The notes: a model not told the origin generated them from the sequence alone. 64,000 nt of DNA from Nonomuraea sp. NEAU-A123 (GCF_018603905.1 NZ_JAHFZZ010000026.1:98637-162636); one strand, 5' to 3'. Counted from the first letter of the stretch, positions 17,739 to 26,786 are shown. Made by a program: numbers and translations.

Positions 17739-18871
17739 GCCGACCACGGTAGCGGCTGGCCGTCGGCGGCGAGTTCGATGCCGTGCCAGCACGCCCGCCC
17801 ATCCGGGCCGAAGAGGTGAAGATCGGCGAGCGGCACCTGGAAGGTCGCGGGTTCTCCGTCGCGCGGTCCGGTGCGGGGCGGGAGGCGGGCGACGATGGCC
17901 CGTCCGGTGCTGTCGCGCAGGTGGAGGATGCTCTCGTTGCCGAGGTTCTCCCGGTACGACACGGTCGCCGCCAACGGATAGGCGGGCGTTCCGTCGTCGA
18001 CGCGCATGTGGACCGACTCGGGCCGGAAGCCGATCCGCACCGACTCCGGCAGGTCCGCCGGCAGCCCCTTGCGCGGCAGCCGCCAGGTCAGCTCGCCGCT
18101 GGTCAGCTCCACTTCCTCCTCGAAGGGGCGGACGGTGGCGCCGAGCAGGTTCATCCGGGGGCTGCCGAGGAACGTGGCGACGAACACGGTCGCCGGTCTC
18201 TCGTAGATGTCGGTCGGAGTGCCGATCTGGGCGAACTCGCCCTCGTTGAGCACCGCCACACGGTCTCCCATGGTCATGGCCTCGACCTGATCGTGCGTCA
18301 CGTACAGGACCGTGCCCTTGGTGCGGCGGTGGAACTCGATGAGCTCCGCGCGCATCTGCACGCGCAACGCGGCATCCAGGTTGGACAGCGGCTCGTCCAT
18401 GAGGTACGCGGCCGGCTCGCGGATCATGGCGCGGCCGAGCGCCACCCGCTGGCGCTGACCGCCGGAGAGCTGCCCGGGCCGCTTCTTGAGCTGGTCGGTG
18501 AGCCCGAGGGCCTCGCCGGTGTCGGCGATCCGCTGCCGGATGACGTCCTTCGGCACGTGGTGGGCACGCAGCCCGAACGCCAGGTTGCCCTCGACGCTCA
18601 GATGCGGATAAAGGGCGTAGTCCTGGAAGACCATCCCGATCCCGCGGTCACCGGGGTGGGCGTGGGTGACGTCACGCCCGCCCACCGTCACCCGCCCGGA
18701 GCTGACCGGCTCGATGCCGGCGACGATACGCATCAGCGTGGACTTCCCGCACCCGGACGGACCGACGATCACCAGGAACTCCCCGTCCTGGACGTGCAGG
18801 TCGATGTCGGCGAACAGCACCTGATTGCCGTAGCGCTTGGTCACCTGCTCGACGCGGATGCCGTCGGTCAT
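17735..18871 (-). CDS. Sugar ABC transporter ATP-binding protein (UgpC/MsmK/MsiK-like)
   Basis: A 378-residue ATPase of the CUT1 sugar importer class. Walker A GPSGCGKST lies near residue 39, the signature LSGGQRQRVALGRAM near 136, Walker B YLMDEPLSNLD near 155 and the switch VTHDQVEAM near 192; the C-terminal third is a TOBE-type regulatory domain. It overlaps the permease upstream and the GntR gene downstream by four bases each. MsiK-type ATPases often energise several importers, so this one could also serve the frl-like importer at 26.8 kb, which has no ATPase of its own. Confidence 0.92.
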   Translation of the reverse strand: MTDGIRVEQVTKRYGNQVLFADIDLHVQDGEFLVIVGPSGCGKSTLMRIVAGIEPVSSGRVTVGGRDVTHAHPGDRGIGMVFQDYALYPHLSVEGNLAFGLRAHHVPKDVIRQRIADTGEALGLTDQLKKRPGQLSGGQRQRVALGRAMIREPAAYLMDEPLSNLDAALRVQMRAELIEFHRRTKGTVLYVTHDQVEAMTMGDRVAVLNEGEFAQIGTPTDIYERPATVFVATFLGSPRMNLLGATVRPFEEEVELTSGELTWRLPRKGLPADLPESVRIGFRPESVHMRVDDGTPAYPLAATVSYRENLGNESILHLRDSTGRAIVARLPPRTGPRDGEPATFQVPLADLHLFGPDGRACWHGIELAADGQPLPWSA

Positions 18872-19677
18872 CGCTTGACTCCTCCGAGGGTGAGGCCCGA
18901 GACGTAGTAACGCTGCAGGAAAGAGAACAGGACGAGCGGGGGCAGGATCGAGATGAGTGCCGCCGCGGTCTGGAGGTGGTAGACGATCCCGTGTTCCCCC
19001 TCGAAGGACGACAGCGCGAGCGGCAGTGTCCACAGCTCCTGCTCGCTGGCCGCGATCAAGGGCCAGATCAGGTTGTCCCACTGGGCGAGGAACTGCAGCA
19101 GCAGAACGGTGAGCAGGGCCGGTCGCAGCAGCGGTACGGCGATGCGGAGAAAGATGCGCAGCTCGCTGGCGCCGTCCACCCGCGCGGCGTGCAGCATCTG
19201 CACCGGGATGCCCAGCGCGAACTGCCGGACCAGGAAGACGCCGAGCGCGCTGGCGGCGAAGGGCGCGATCAGGCCCTGATAGCTGTTGAGCCACCCGATC
19301 TCGCTGAGCATGACGAACACCGGGATCATGACGACCGCCGGGGTCAGCGACAGCGCGATGACCACCAGGTTGAGCAGGGCGGCCCGGCCGGGGAACCGCA
19401 GCCGGGCCAGCGCGTACCCGGCGGCCGCCGAGATCGCCACGTCGAGCACGGAGACCGCCGACGCGATCAGGACGCTGTTCATCAGGTAGCGCGGGAACCG
19501 GCCGTCGGTCATGATCTGGCCGATGTTGTCGAACAGCGCGAACCCGTGGAACCCGAGCCCGGACAGATCGCCGTCGTCCGGCGCGGACGCCAGCACGATC
19601 ATGGAGTAGAGCGGGAGCAGCATCAGCGCCACGAAGCCGATGAGGGCCACGGCGGTGAGTGGCCGGCCGATTCTCAT
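18868..19677 (-). CDS. Sugar ABC transporter permease (MalG-like)
   Basis: A 269-residue inner-membrane permease with about six helices. The EAA loop reads RVDGASELRIFLRIAVPLLRP near residues 165-185. The protein ends in GLTLGGVKR, a common end for this subfamily. Overlaps of four bases with the genes on both sides mark a tightly coupled operon (permease, permease, ATPase, regulator). Confidence 0.9.
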   Translation of the reverse strand: MRIGRPLTAVALIGFVALMLLPLYSMIVLASAPDDGDLSGLGFHGFALFDNIGQIMTDGRFPRYLMNSVLIASAVSVLDVAISAAAGYALARLRFPGRAALLNLVVIALSLTPAVVMIPVFVMLSEIGWLNSYQGLIAPFAASALGVFLVRQFALGIPVQMLHAARVDGASELRIFLRIAVPLLRPALLTVLLLQFLAQWDNLIWPLIAASEQELWTLPLALSSFEGEHGIVYHLQTAAALISILPPLVLFSFLQRYYVSGLTLGGVKR

Positions 19678-20534
19678 TCCTCGTCACTCCTGACCAACGT
19701 GAACTGGGTGAAGGCGAAGATCAGCAGCACCACCAGCAGGACGATCGCGATCGCGGACGCGTAGCCGAACCGGGAGTAGGAGAACGCGTTGTTGTACAGG
19801 TACAACGGCAGCACCTGGGTGGCGTTGACCGGTCCGCCCTTGGTGAGCAGGTAGGCGGGCACGAAGGACTGCATGGCCCCGGTGACCGCCACGACGATCA
19901 CGAAGGTGAAGGTGCGGCGCAGCAGCGGCACGGTGACCAGGAAGAAGGTACGCAGCGTGCGGGCGCCGTCGATGGCCGCGGCCTCGAAGACGTTGGCCGG
20001 CAGGGCCTGCAGCCCGGCGACGAAGATGATCACGTACAGGCCGACGTACTTCCAGATGACCATCACGAGCAGCGCCCAGATGGCGTAGTCCGAGTCGGTG
20101 AGCCACGGCCGGGCGCCGACCCCGGCCGCCTGGGCGATCGTGTCGGCGAGACCGCCGGTCGAGTAGATGACCTGCCACAGTACGGTGGCGCCGACCAGCG
20201 GCATCACCGCGGGAATGAAGATCAGCCCGCGTAGCCAGGCCCGGAACCGCCCGGGTTTGGCCAGCGGCACGGCCACGACCAGAGCGATCACGATCGTCGG
20301 GCCCACGGCGAAGACCGTGTACAGCAGGGTCACCCACGCGCTGCTCCAGAACTCGTCGCTCGTCACCATCTGGCGATAGTTGTCGAGCCCGACCCATTGG
20401 GGAGTGCCGGAGAGATCGTAGGAGGTGAAGCTCAGGTACAGGGCGGCGAGCGCGGGCAGTGCCCAGAACAGCACGAAGTACACGATCGCCGGGGCGGCGA
20501 GGCCCGCGCCGGCGCGGGCCTCGACCGTGGACAT
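19674..20534 (-). CDS. Sugar ABC transporter permease (MalF-like)
   Basis: A 286-residue permease with about six membrane helices and the EAA loop AIDGARTLRTFFLVTVPLLR. The ATG at 20534 (protein begins MSTVEARAG) is chosen because the in-frame sequence further upstream is arginine-rich shadow sequence inside the binding-protein gene. It pairs with the permease encoded just downstream. Confidence 0.9.
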   Translation of the reverse strand: MSTVEARAGAGLAAPAIVYFVLFWALPALAALYLSFTSYDLSGTPQWVGLDNYRQMVTSDEFWSSAWVTLLYTVFAVGPTIVIALVVAVPLAKPGRFRAWLRGLIFIPAVMPLVGATVLWQVIYSTGGLADTIAQAAGVGARPWLTDSDYAIWALLVMVIWKYVGLYVIIFVAGLQALPANVFEAAAIDGARTLRTFFLVTVPLLRRTFTFVIVVAVTGAMQSFVPAYLLTKGGPVNATQVLPLYLYNNAFSYSRFGYASAIAIVLLVVLLIFAFTQFTLVRSDEE

Positions 20535-20545
20535 GGAGCGGGCTC

Positions 20546-21850
20546 TCACTTGAGAATCCGCCCCACCGCGTCGTCGAACGCGGTCGCGGCTGTTTTGGCG
20601 TCCTGCTTCTTGTGGATCACCGATTCGAGCGAGTCGAGCAGCGCCTTGATCGTCTCGGTCCATTGCGGCAGCACCGGGCCGAAATCGGTGTACGGGATCT
20701 GCTCCTCAAGCTGCTGACTGGCCTTGTCGCTCGCGCTGGCCAGCTTCTGCCAGCCGGCCGTCGGGGTGACCAGGCCGGTGGCGGACAGTTGCTGGTCGAC
20801 GTTGTCGCCCTCGGTGAGCCAGTTGATGAAATGCCAGGCCGTGAACGGGTTCTTCGCCTTCTTGGCGACCATCCAGCCCCAGGAGTAGCCGGCGGCCACC
20901 TTCTCCTTGCCCTCCCAGCTGGGCACGATGGCGCTGTCGAAGGTCTTGCCCAGCTTGGCCTCGGGGTTGATGGCCGGGATGAGGCTCGAGGTGAACCGGC
21001 CGGACATCAGCATGGCCGAGGTGCCCTTGGCGAACAGGCCGAACGCGCCGACCGGGTCGCTCAGCTTGGGATTGCCGAGGCTGCCGTAGTATTCGAGCGC
21101 CTTGATGCCCTCCGGCGTGTTCAGCATGCCGCGCCGGGAGCTCTCGTCGATGATCTGGCCGCCCAGCCCGTGGATCAGCGGGATGAAGTTCAGCATCGCC
21201 CAGATGTTGTCGGCGAGCTGCCACTGGAGCCCGACCTTGGAGGCGTCCGCGTTGGTGAGCTTCTGGCTGAACTCGGCGATCTGCTCCCAGGTCGTGGGGG
21301 GCTTGTCAGGGTCGAGTCCGGCCTGCTCGAAGCGGTCGCGGCGGTACCACAGGTGGACCGAGTTGAAGTCGATCGGCGTGCCGTAGATCTGATTCTCGTA
21401 GGTCAGCGCGGCGAACGCGTTGGCCTCGAACCTGCTCTTGAGCTGGTCGAGGGAGCCGACGCCGAAGTCCGCCGGCGCCAACGGCGCGAGCTGCCCCTTC
21501 GACGCCCGCTCGGCGAGCGTCCAGGCGCCGACCTTGATCAGGTCGGGCGGGGCGCCCGTGGTGAACGCCGTGGAGAGCTTGGTGTCGAGGTTGGCGATCG
21601 GGACGTACAGCGGTTTGATCGTCACCTTCGGGTACTTCTTCTGATATTCGGCGATCTTGGCGTTGAAGTACTTGGTGTTCGCGGGCTCTTCATGCATCCA
21701 GACGACGACCTGGCCCTGTGGCCCGGCCTTGCTGGAGCCGACCGGCTGGTCGTCCGACCCGCACCCGGTCAGGGTCAGTTGGCTCACTGCGCCACCGAGG
21801 GTGAGCAGGGCGGCGCCACGCAGCAGGTCTCGACGGGGGATGGCACTCAT
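20546..21850 (-). CDS. Sugar ABC transporter substrate-binding lipoprotein (family 1)
   Basis: A 434-residue binding protein. The N-terminus combines RRDLLRG, a twin-arginine-like motif, with a lipobox ending LTGC, so it may be a Tat-exported lipoprotein. The body has the KYPKVTIKPLYVP and GAPPDLIKVG blocks of family 1 binders. The ATG at 21850 follows a GGAAGG ribosome site. It lies 30 bases downstream of the glycoside-hydrolase-like gene and 11 bases upstream of the permeases, consistent with one operon for uptake of an oligosaccharide or sugar acid. Confidence 0.9.
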   Translation of the reverse strand: MSAIPRRDLLRGAALLTLGGAVSQLTLTGCGSDDQPVGSSKAGPQGQVVVWMHEEPANTKYFNAKIAEYQKKYPKVTIKPLYVPIANLDTKLSTAFTTGAPPDLIKVGAWTLAERASKGQLAPLAPADFGVGSLDQLKSRFEANAFAALTYENQIYGTPIDFNSVHLWYRRDRFEQAGLDPDKPPTTWEQIAEFSQKLTNADASKVGLQWQLADNIWAMLNFIPLIHGLGGQIIDESSRRGMLNTPEGIKALEYYGSLGNPKLSDPVGAFGLFAKGTSAMLMSGRFTSSLIPAINPEAKLGKTFDSAIVPSWEGKEKVAAGYSWGWMVAKKAKNPFTAWHFINWLTEGDNVDQQLSATGLVTPTAGWQKLASASDKASQQLEEQIPYTDFGPVLPQWTETIKALLDSLESVIHKKQDAKTAATAFDDAVGRILK

Positions 21851-21880
21851 GTGTTCGGTTCCTTCCAACACACAGGCCGT

Positions 21881-22999
21881 TCAGGGAACGGCGGTGAACT
21901 CGGTTACCCCCGTGTGGATGGCGTCGGTCATGCTCCGGTGCCAGGCCACGTCATTCCACATGCCGATGAACTGCGGCCCGCAGAAGTTGCTGGTAGCCAG
22001 CGCCTCCCACCGACCGGTGGCCAGCGCGGCACGTACCCCGACCTCGCACAGCTCCTTGATCCAGGCCCAGTCGCGGCCCGGCCCGTCCTTGTAGTTCACG
22101 ACCGCCCAGCACTCGGTCGTCACCAGCGGTTTGCCGGCCGACCGCGACCATGCGGCGACGCGCTCGATGTGGGCGGTGAGGCCGTCGGCCCAACGCCGTG
22201 GGTCCGCCCGGTAGAGGCGTTCCGCCGGGCCGGACAGCGCCTGGTAGGCGTGCGGGTCGAACTGGGAGTGCTCCAGGTCGTAGCCGATCTCGGTGTAGAA
22301 ATCGGTGGCCTGCGGCGTCATCCATACGTGCGGTTCGAGCAGGTCCAGCTCGGTGAGGTCCTCGCCGTCCGCGCCGGTGGTCTCGGTGGCGATGGACAGC
22401 GTGTAGCGGTAGCGCGGATGCGCCGCGCGCAGGGTGGCGATGGCCTCGCGCGTCCAGCTCCGCACCACCTTCTCGGACCGCGACAGGAGGACGGCGTCCG
22501 GGTCGTTCCCGTACAGGAACGGCGCCCACATCGGGATCGGCCACTCGTTGACCAGGTCGACGAAGTAGATAGCGTCGGCGAGACCCGCGTTCTCGATGGC
22601 CGACAGCGTGACGTCCCAGACACCGGCCAGGTCGGCCGCGGTCCGGATATGGGACCGGGTGTCGAGTTCGTCCCGGCGGAACCAGGAGGACAAAGCCACC
22701 CGCAAGCCCCGGGCCGCGCAGGCCTGGATGAACTCCAGCAGTTCGGGCAGCACGCGCACGGATACGGGCTCGGTCGCGCCCCACGCCTCGAAGTGCCAGA
22801 CGGGCAGCAGGCGCCAGGTCCGCTGCGGATCGGCCGCCACCAGATGGGGGAAGGCGTCGATGCGCACCGCGTCGTAGCCGCGCTCGACGAGCTCGTCGAG
22901 CGCGCGGTCCCAGTCCTCGTACCCGGCGCCGTCCCAGCGCCGTTCGAGCCAGGAGAAGTCCCACATGGTGATCGCCAGGGGTCTGTCGGTCAACGTCAT
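21881..22999 (-). CDS. Cellulase-like glycoside hydrolase (TIM-barrel), cytoplasmic
   Basis: A 372-residue protein with no signal peptide. WDFSWLERR near the start, YDAVRIDAFPHL, FVDLVNEWPIP and VTTECWAV mark a (beta/alpha)8 barrel of the cellulase-like superfamily: the NEW glutamate and the TEC glutamate are the likely acid/base and nucleophile. The ATG at 22999 is used because upstream in-frame residues fall in the operator region. As first gene of the importer operon it probably cuts an imported glycoside inside the cell. Exact GH family not assignable here. Confidence 0.75.
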   Translation of the reverse strand: MTLTDRPLAITMWDFSWLERRWDGAGYEDWDRALDELVERGYDAVRIDAFPHLVAADPQRTWRLLPVWHFEAWGATEPVSVRVLPELLEFIQACAARGLRVALSSWFRRDELDTRSHIRTAADLAGVWDVTLSAIENAGLADAIYFVDLVNEWPIPMWAPFLYGNDPDAVLLSRSEKVVRSWTREAIATLRAAHPRYRYTLSIATETTGADGEDLTELDLLEPHVWMTPQATDFYTEIGYDLEHSQFDPHAYQALSGPAERLYRADPRRWADGLTAHIERVAAWSRSAGKPLVTTECWAVVNYKDGPGRDWAWIKELCEVGVRAALATGRWEALATSNFCGPQFIGMWNDVAWHRSMTDAIHTGVTEFTAVP

Positions 23000-23022
23000 A
23001 GCCTCAACATCCGTCCCGACCG

Positions 23023-23033
23023 TGGTCTTACCA
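23023..23033. promoter_or_regulatory. GntR-type operator TGGTCTTACCA, site 1
   Basis: Inverted repeat TGGT-CTT-ACCA, 24 bases upstream of the glycoside hydrolase start. It matches the TGGT-N-ACCA pattern bound by FadR-type GntR proteins and is identical over 14 bases (TGGTCTTACCAGAT) to site 2. The GntR gene of the same operon is the obvious candidate binder. Confidence 0.7.
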
Positions 23034-23096
23034 GATTGCAAGAGCTTTGCTGGTAGGAGCATTACTGTCAAGGGTCAATTGTTTCTTGCGGATTAC

Positions 23097-23107
23097 TGGT
23101 CTTACCA
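23097..23107. promoter_or_regulatory. GntR-type operator TGGTCTTACCA, site 2
   Basis: Second copy of the palindrome, here extended to CTGGT-CTT-ACCAG, 18 bases before the ATG of the dehydratase gene. The two sites are 74 bases apart, seven helical turns, so they face the same side of the DNA. One regulator could therefore bridge both divergent promoters. Confidence 0.72.
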
Positions 23108-23124
23108 GATAACGTCCTGGAACC

Positions 23125-24333
23125 ATGAGTACCCGAGCGGTCGTGCGCGGACTGGAGACCATCCGTTGTTCGATTCAGCCCAACGTGCTGCTGGTGCGGC
23201 TGCACACCGACGACGGGCACGCCGGCCTCGGCGAGTCGTTCTTCGGGGCCGAGGCGGTCGAGGCCTACCTGCATGAGACCGTCGCCCCGCTCCTCGTCGG
23301 CGCGCCGGTGCCCGGCCCGGAGCGGCTGCGCCGGCTGCTGATCGGCCATGTCGGCTTCCAGGGCAGCGGTGTGGAGACCCGTGGCAACGGCGCGGTGGAC
23401 CTCGCCGTGTGGGACCTGCTCGGCAAGACCACGGGGCAGCCGGTGTCCACCCTGCTCGGCGGGCCGTACCAGGACAGCCTTCCTGTCTACAACACCTGCG
23501 CCGGCCCCTCGTACGTCAAGAACGAGCCGCGTCAGGCCGTGTCCAACTGGGGGCTGGCGACGGCGTCGCCGTACGACGACCTCCAAGGCTTCCTGGAGCG
23601 GCCGGCGGAGCTGGCCAAGTCCCTGTGGGACGAGGGGTTCCGCGCGATGAAGGTGTGGCCGTTCGACCAGGCGGCCGAGCGCACCGGCGGCACCCGGCTG
23701 GACCGGGAGGACCTGCGTGCCGGCCTGCGGGTGCTCGACGAGATCAAGAACGCCGTGCCGGAGATGGAGGTCATGGTCGAGCTGCACGGGCTCTGGAGCC
23801 TGTACGCGGCCGCCGGTCTGATGCGGGACCTGGAGAGGTTCGCCCCGTTCTGGGTGGAGGACCCGTTGCGGTCCGACAGCCACGGCTCCTACGCGACCCT
23901 GCAGGCGGGGACGTCCGTGCCGCTGGCCACCGGCGAGACGCTGACCGGGCAGCGCTCGTTCCGCGGGCTGCTGGAACGCTCGGCGATCCGGGTGGCGATC
24001 ATCGACATGGGCTGGTCGGGCGGGCTCACGGAGGCGCGCAAGATCGCCGCGCTCGCCGACTCGTACGACATCCCGTTCGCGCCGCACGACTGCACCGGGC
24101 CGATCTCCTTCGCGGCGTGCGTCCACCTCGCCCTGAGCCAGCCCAACACGCTGGTGCAGGAGAGCGTGCGGGCCTTCCAGCACACCTGGTATCAGGAGCT
24201 CGCGACCGGCCTGCCACGAGTGGAGAACGGCACGGTGCGCCTGGACGGACGGCCGGGACTGGGGGTGGAGCTCGTCCCCGGCCTCACCGAACGCGCCGAC
24301 GTCACCACCCGGCTGTCCGGGAGCCGGTCGTGA
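23125..24333 (+). CDS. Enolase-superfamily sugar-acid dehydratase (mandelate racemase family)
   Basis: A 402-residue enzyme with a capping domain (residues 1-120) and barrel. Metal and catalytic residues are placed as in D-galactonate-type dehydratases: E219-x-H221 (ELHG), E245 (WVEDP), E271 (TGETL) and H321 (FAPHD). Such enzymes remove water from aldonic or uronic-type acids to give 2-keto-3-deoxy acids. The ATG at 23125 lies 18 bases after an operator. It overlaps the alcohol dehydrogenase gene by four bases and is divergent from the importer operon, so it likely acts on the imported sugar. Confidence 0.85.
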   Translation: MSTRAVVRGLETIRCSIQPNVLLVRLHTDDGHAGLGESFFGAEAVEAYLHETVAPLLVGAPVPGPERLRRLLIGHVGFQGSGVETRGNGAVDLAVWDLLGKTTGQPVSTLLGGPYQDSLPVYNTCAGPSYVKNEPRQAVSNWGLATASPYDDLQGFLERPAELAKSLWDEGFRAMKVWPFDQAAERTGGTRLDREDLRAGLRVLDEIKNAVPEMEVMVELHGLWSLYAAAGLMRDLERFAPFWVEDPLRSDSHGSYATLQAGTSVPLATGETLTGQRSFRGLLERSAIRVAIIDMGWSGGLTEARKIAALADSYDIPFAPHDCTGPISFAACVHLALSQPNTLVQESVRAFQHTWYQELATGLPRVENGTVRLDGRPGLGVELVPGLTERADVTTRLSGSRS

Positions 24334-25391
24334 GCCGGCCGCGGATGAGGGCGCTGCGCTGGTTCGGCCGCGGCGACGTGCGGCTGGTCGACACCGAGGT
24401 GCCCGTGCCGGGTCCCGGAGAGGTCCTGATCGCGGTCACGCTGTGCGGCGTCTGCGGCAGTGACAGCGAGGAGTACCGGTTCGGGCCGGTCGTGGTGCCG
24501 GTCGAACCGCACCCGCTGACCGGCCGGAGCGCGCCGCTCACCCTGGGGCACGAGGTCGTCGGCGTGGTGGCGGAGGCCGGTCCCGGCGTGGCCCTTGCGC
24601 CCGGCACCCCGGTCGTGCCGGATGTCGTGCTCGGCTGCGGCCGGTGCTGGTGGTGCGCCCGCGGCGACTACCCGCTGTGCGAGCGTGGCGCGGCACTCGG
24701 GCTGCAGGCCGACGGCGGGCTGGCGGAGTACCTGGTGGCACCGGCCGCTCGCTGCGTCCCCCTGCCCGACGGCATGCCCGCCGCCGTGGCCGTCTTCGCC
24801 GAGCCGGCGGCGGTCGCGGTCCGCGCGCTCGACAAGGCCGGCGACGTGTCCGGGGCGGTGGTCGCGGTGGTCGGCGCCGGGGCCGTCGGCCTGCTGGTCG
24901 CCCAGGTGGCCAGGTCGCGCGGCGCGGCGACGGTCGTCGCGGTCGACCCGGACCCGGGCCGCCGCGCGCTGGCCCGCTCGTGCGGCCTGGTCGGCGTGGC
25001 GCCCGACTCCGCTCTCGCCGCCGTACGCGAACTGACCGACGGCCGTGGCGCCGACGCGGTGGTGGAGTGCGCGGGACCGGCGGCCGCGGTGGAGAGCGCG
25101 CTGTCGCTGTGCCGGCGCGGCGGTACCACGGTCCTGCTCGGCGTGTCGCCGGAGCCGGCCGCCCTTCCCACGCTGGACGTGGTGCTCGGCGAGAAGCGGA
25201 TCGTGGGGTCGGCCTCCCACCGGTGGGACACCGACCTGCGTGCCGCGGTCGCCCTGCTGCACGGCGGGCAGATCCGCGTCGACCAGTTGCCCACCCAGAC
25301 CGTCCCGCTCTCGCAAGCCGTGGCGCGCGGGCTGGCCGAGCCGCCGCGCGACATCGTGAAGACGATCGTCGACGTACTCCGCCAAAGCTAG
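24330..25391 (+). CDS. Zinc-dependent alcohol/polyol dehydrogenase
   Basis: A 353-residue medium-chain dehydrogenase. Catalytic zinc ligands are C42 (CGVCGSD) and H74-E75 (LGHEVVG); the structural zinc cysteines are C103, C106, C109 and C117. The nucleotide site reads VVGAGAVGLL. Threonine dehydrogenase/sorbitol dehydrogenase-like members oxidise sugars or polyols with NAD(P). The GTG start at 24330 overlaps the dehydratase stop. It probably oxidises the sugar to the lactone or acid used by the dehydratase, which is inference from position. Confidence 0.88.
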   Translation: MSRPRMRALRWFGRGDVRLVDTEVPVPGPGEVLIAVTLCGVCGSDSEEYRFGPVVVPVEPHPLTGRSAPLTLGHEVVGVVAEAGPGVALAPGTPVVPDVVLGCGRCWWCARGDYPLCERGAALGLQADGGLAEYLVAPAARCVPLPDGMPAAVAVFAEPAAVAVRALDKAGDVSGAVVAVVGAGAVGLLVAQVARSRGAATVVAVDPDPGRRALARSCGLVGVAPDSALAAVRELTDGRGADAVVECAGPAAAVESALSLCRRGGTTVLLGVSPEPAALPTLDVVLGEKRIVGSASHRWDTDLRAAVALLHGGQIRVDQLPTQTVPLSQAVARGLAEPPRDIVKTIVDVLRQS

Positions 25392-25433
25392 TCGGCTATG
25401 AAGTGCCTAGTGCCGGGAGGGTAAGCTGCGGTT

Positions 25434-25793
25434 ATGGTGCAACACGTCCCGGAGAGCCGCGCGTCGGACGGCATCTCGTGCGATGTGCACTTCACGGACG
25501 TGTTCAAGCTGCTCGGCAAACGCTGGAACGGCATGATCATCGTCGCCCTGCTGCAGCGGCCCGCGCGGTTCGGCGAGCTGGCCAAGATGATCTCAGGAAT
25601 CACCGACGGCATCCTCACCGATCGCCTTCGCGAGTTGATGGCGGCGAAACTCGTGGAGCGCCAGCTTGCCGAGGGTCCGACCACAGCGGTCCTCTACCGG
25701 CTCACGCCTGTCGGCGAAGATCTGCGCGGGGCATTCCACGAGCTCCATGCCTGGGCCGGTCGCAACGACATCGGCAACGACTGCGACGCCTGA
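25434..25793 (+). CDS. HxlR-family transcriptional regulator
   Basis: A 119-residue winged-helix protein. The N-terminal cysteine (ISCDVHF), the LLGKRWNGMII block and GITDGILTDRLRELMAA are standard for HxlR/YodB-type regulators, several of which sense electrophiles or oxidants through that cysteine. It is convergent with the LLM oxidoreductase gene (39-base gap). Whether it controls that gene is not shown by a shared site. Confidence 0.88.
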   Translation: MVQHVPESRASDGISCDVHFTDVFKLLGKRWNGMIIVALLQRPARFGELAKMISGITDGILTDRLRELMAAKLVERQLAEGPTTAVLYRLTPVGEDLRGAFHELHAWAGRNDIGNDCDA

Positions 25794-25832
25794 CCGCCGG
25801 CGATGGCCCCGGGCCGGCCGGGGCCAGGTGGC

Positions 25833-26747
25833 CTACCGGCGGACGAGGTCGATGAGCTCGGCATAGAGAGCGAGCTCCTCGTCGATCCCGAGTTCGTCGC
25901 CCCCGGTGGAGGCGAACAGCACGTGGTCGACGCCCGTGCCCTCGAGCCCGGCCAGATCGTCGGCGATCTGACGCGGCGAGCCGCCGAGAAACGGCCGTTC
26001 GCCGCCCAACGCCTTGGCGGTGAACGGCACATTGGCCCGGGCGACCACGGTGACCGACGCCGGGTCACGTCCGAACTCCGCAACGGCCGACCGGAATGCC
26101 GTGGTCAGGCCCAGCAGCATGTCCCGCGACATCGCCACCGGATTGAGCCCGTCGGCGATGCGGGCGGCCCTCCGCACGCCACCGGGAGTCATGGCGCCGA
26201 GCAGGATCGGTACGCGTGCCTGGACCGGCTTGGGGTTGATCTCCGACTCGGCGATGTGGGTGAACGTGCCGTCGTACGAGACGGGATCCGGCCCCCAGCA
26301 GGCCCGCATGGCGGCGACGACCTCGTCCATGCCGGGCCCGATCCGGCTCATCGGCACGCCGGCCGCGGCGAACTCCTGCGGCATCCAGCCCTGACCGAGC
26401 CCGGCGATGACCCGGCCGCCGCTGAACTGGTCGAGGGTGGCGAACCGTTTGGCCAGGACGGCGGCCGGGTGCAACAGGGCGTCGATGATGCTGGTGCCGA
26501 GCTTGACCCGGTGCGTGAGTGCGGCCACATAACTCAGCGTCTCCAGCGGCTCGTAGGTGAGCCGGTACACCTCGGGCACCGGTTGCGGCTCACCGCCGCC
26601 CATCGAAACGGGCGCGGTCGGCCGCAGCAGCCTTTCGTAGGTCCACACCGAATCGTACCCGAGCCGCTCCACTTCCTGTGCGACGCGGGCGATGTTGGCG
26701 GGGCCGGCCAGCGGGCCGGATGTAGGCAGGGCGATACCTAGTTCCAT
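25833..26747 (-). CDS. LLM-class F420-dependent oxidoreductase
   Basis: A 304-residue luciferase-like (beta/alpha)8 barrel. It begins MELGIALPTSGP and contains YDSVWTYERLL, LDQFSGGRVIAGLGQGW and ADGLNPVA, the usual F420/flavin-binding pattern of actinobacterial LLM enzymes. Substrate unknown. The gene stands alone with an unusually AT-rich promoter containing an inverted repeat (26769-26786). Confidence 0.88.
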   Translation of the reverse strand: MELGIALPTSGPLAGPANIARVAQEVERLGYDSVWTYERLLRPTAPVSMGGGEPQPVPEVYRLTYEPLETLSYVAALTHRVKLGTSIIDALLHPAAVLAKRFATLDQFSGGRVIAGLGQGWMPQEFAAAGVPMSRIGPGMDEVVAAMRACWGPDPVSYDGTFTHIAESEINPKPVQARVPILLGAMTPGGVRRAARIADGLNPVAMSRDMLLGLTTAFRSAVAEFGRDPASVTVVARANVPFTAKALGGERPFLGGSPRQIADDLAGLEGTGVDHVLFASTGGDELGIDEELALYAELIDLVRR

Positions 26748-26768
26748 GCCGACACCGTACTATATTTT

Positions 26769-26786
26769 TAATAGTTAACTCTATTA
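26769..26786. promoter_or_regulatory. Inverted repeat TAATAG-N6-CTATTA upstream of the LLM gene
   Basis: Perfect 6-base arms around TTAACT, in an AT-rich island that contrasts sharply with the surrounding DNA. It lies 22 bases upstream of the LLM start and 72 bases past the end of the other divergently placed transporter stop. It looks like a repressor operator or -10 region; the binder is unknown, the nearby HxlR protein being one candidate. Confidence 0.5.

Noticed and set aside
20459..23056. An 865-codon plus-strand frame across the binding protein and glycoside hydrolase genes
   Set aside because: Antisense artefact of high third-position GC; the minus-strand products are well-known families.
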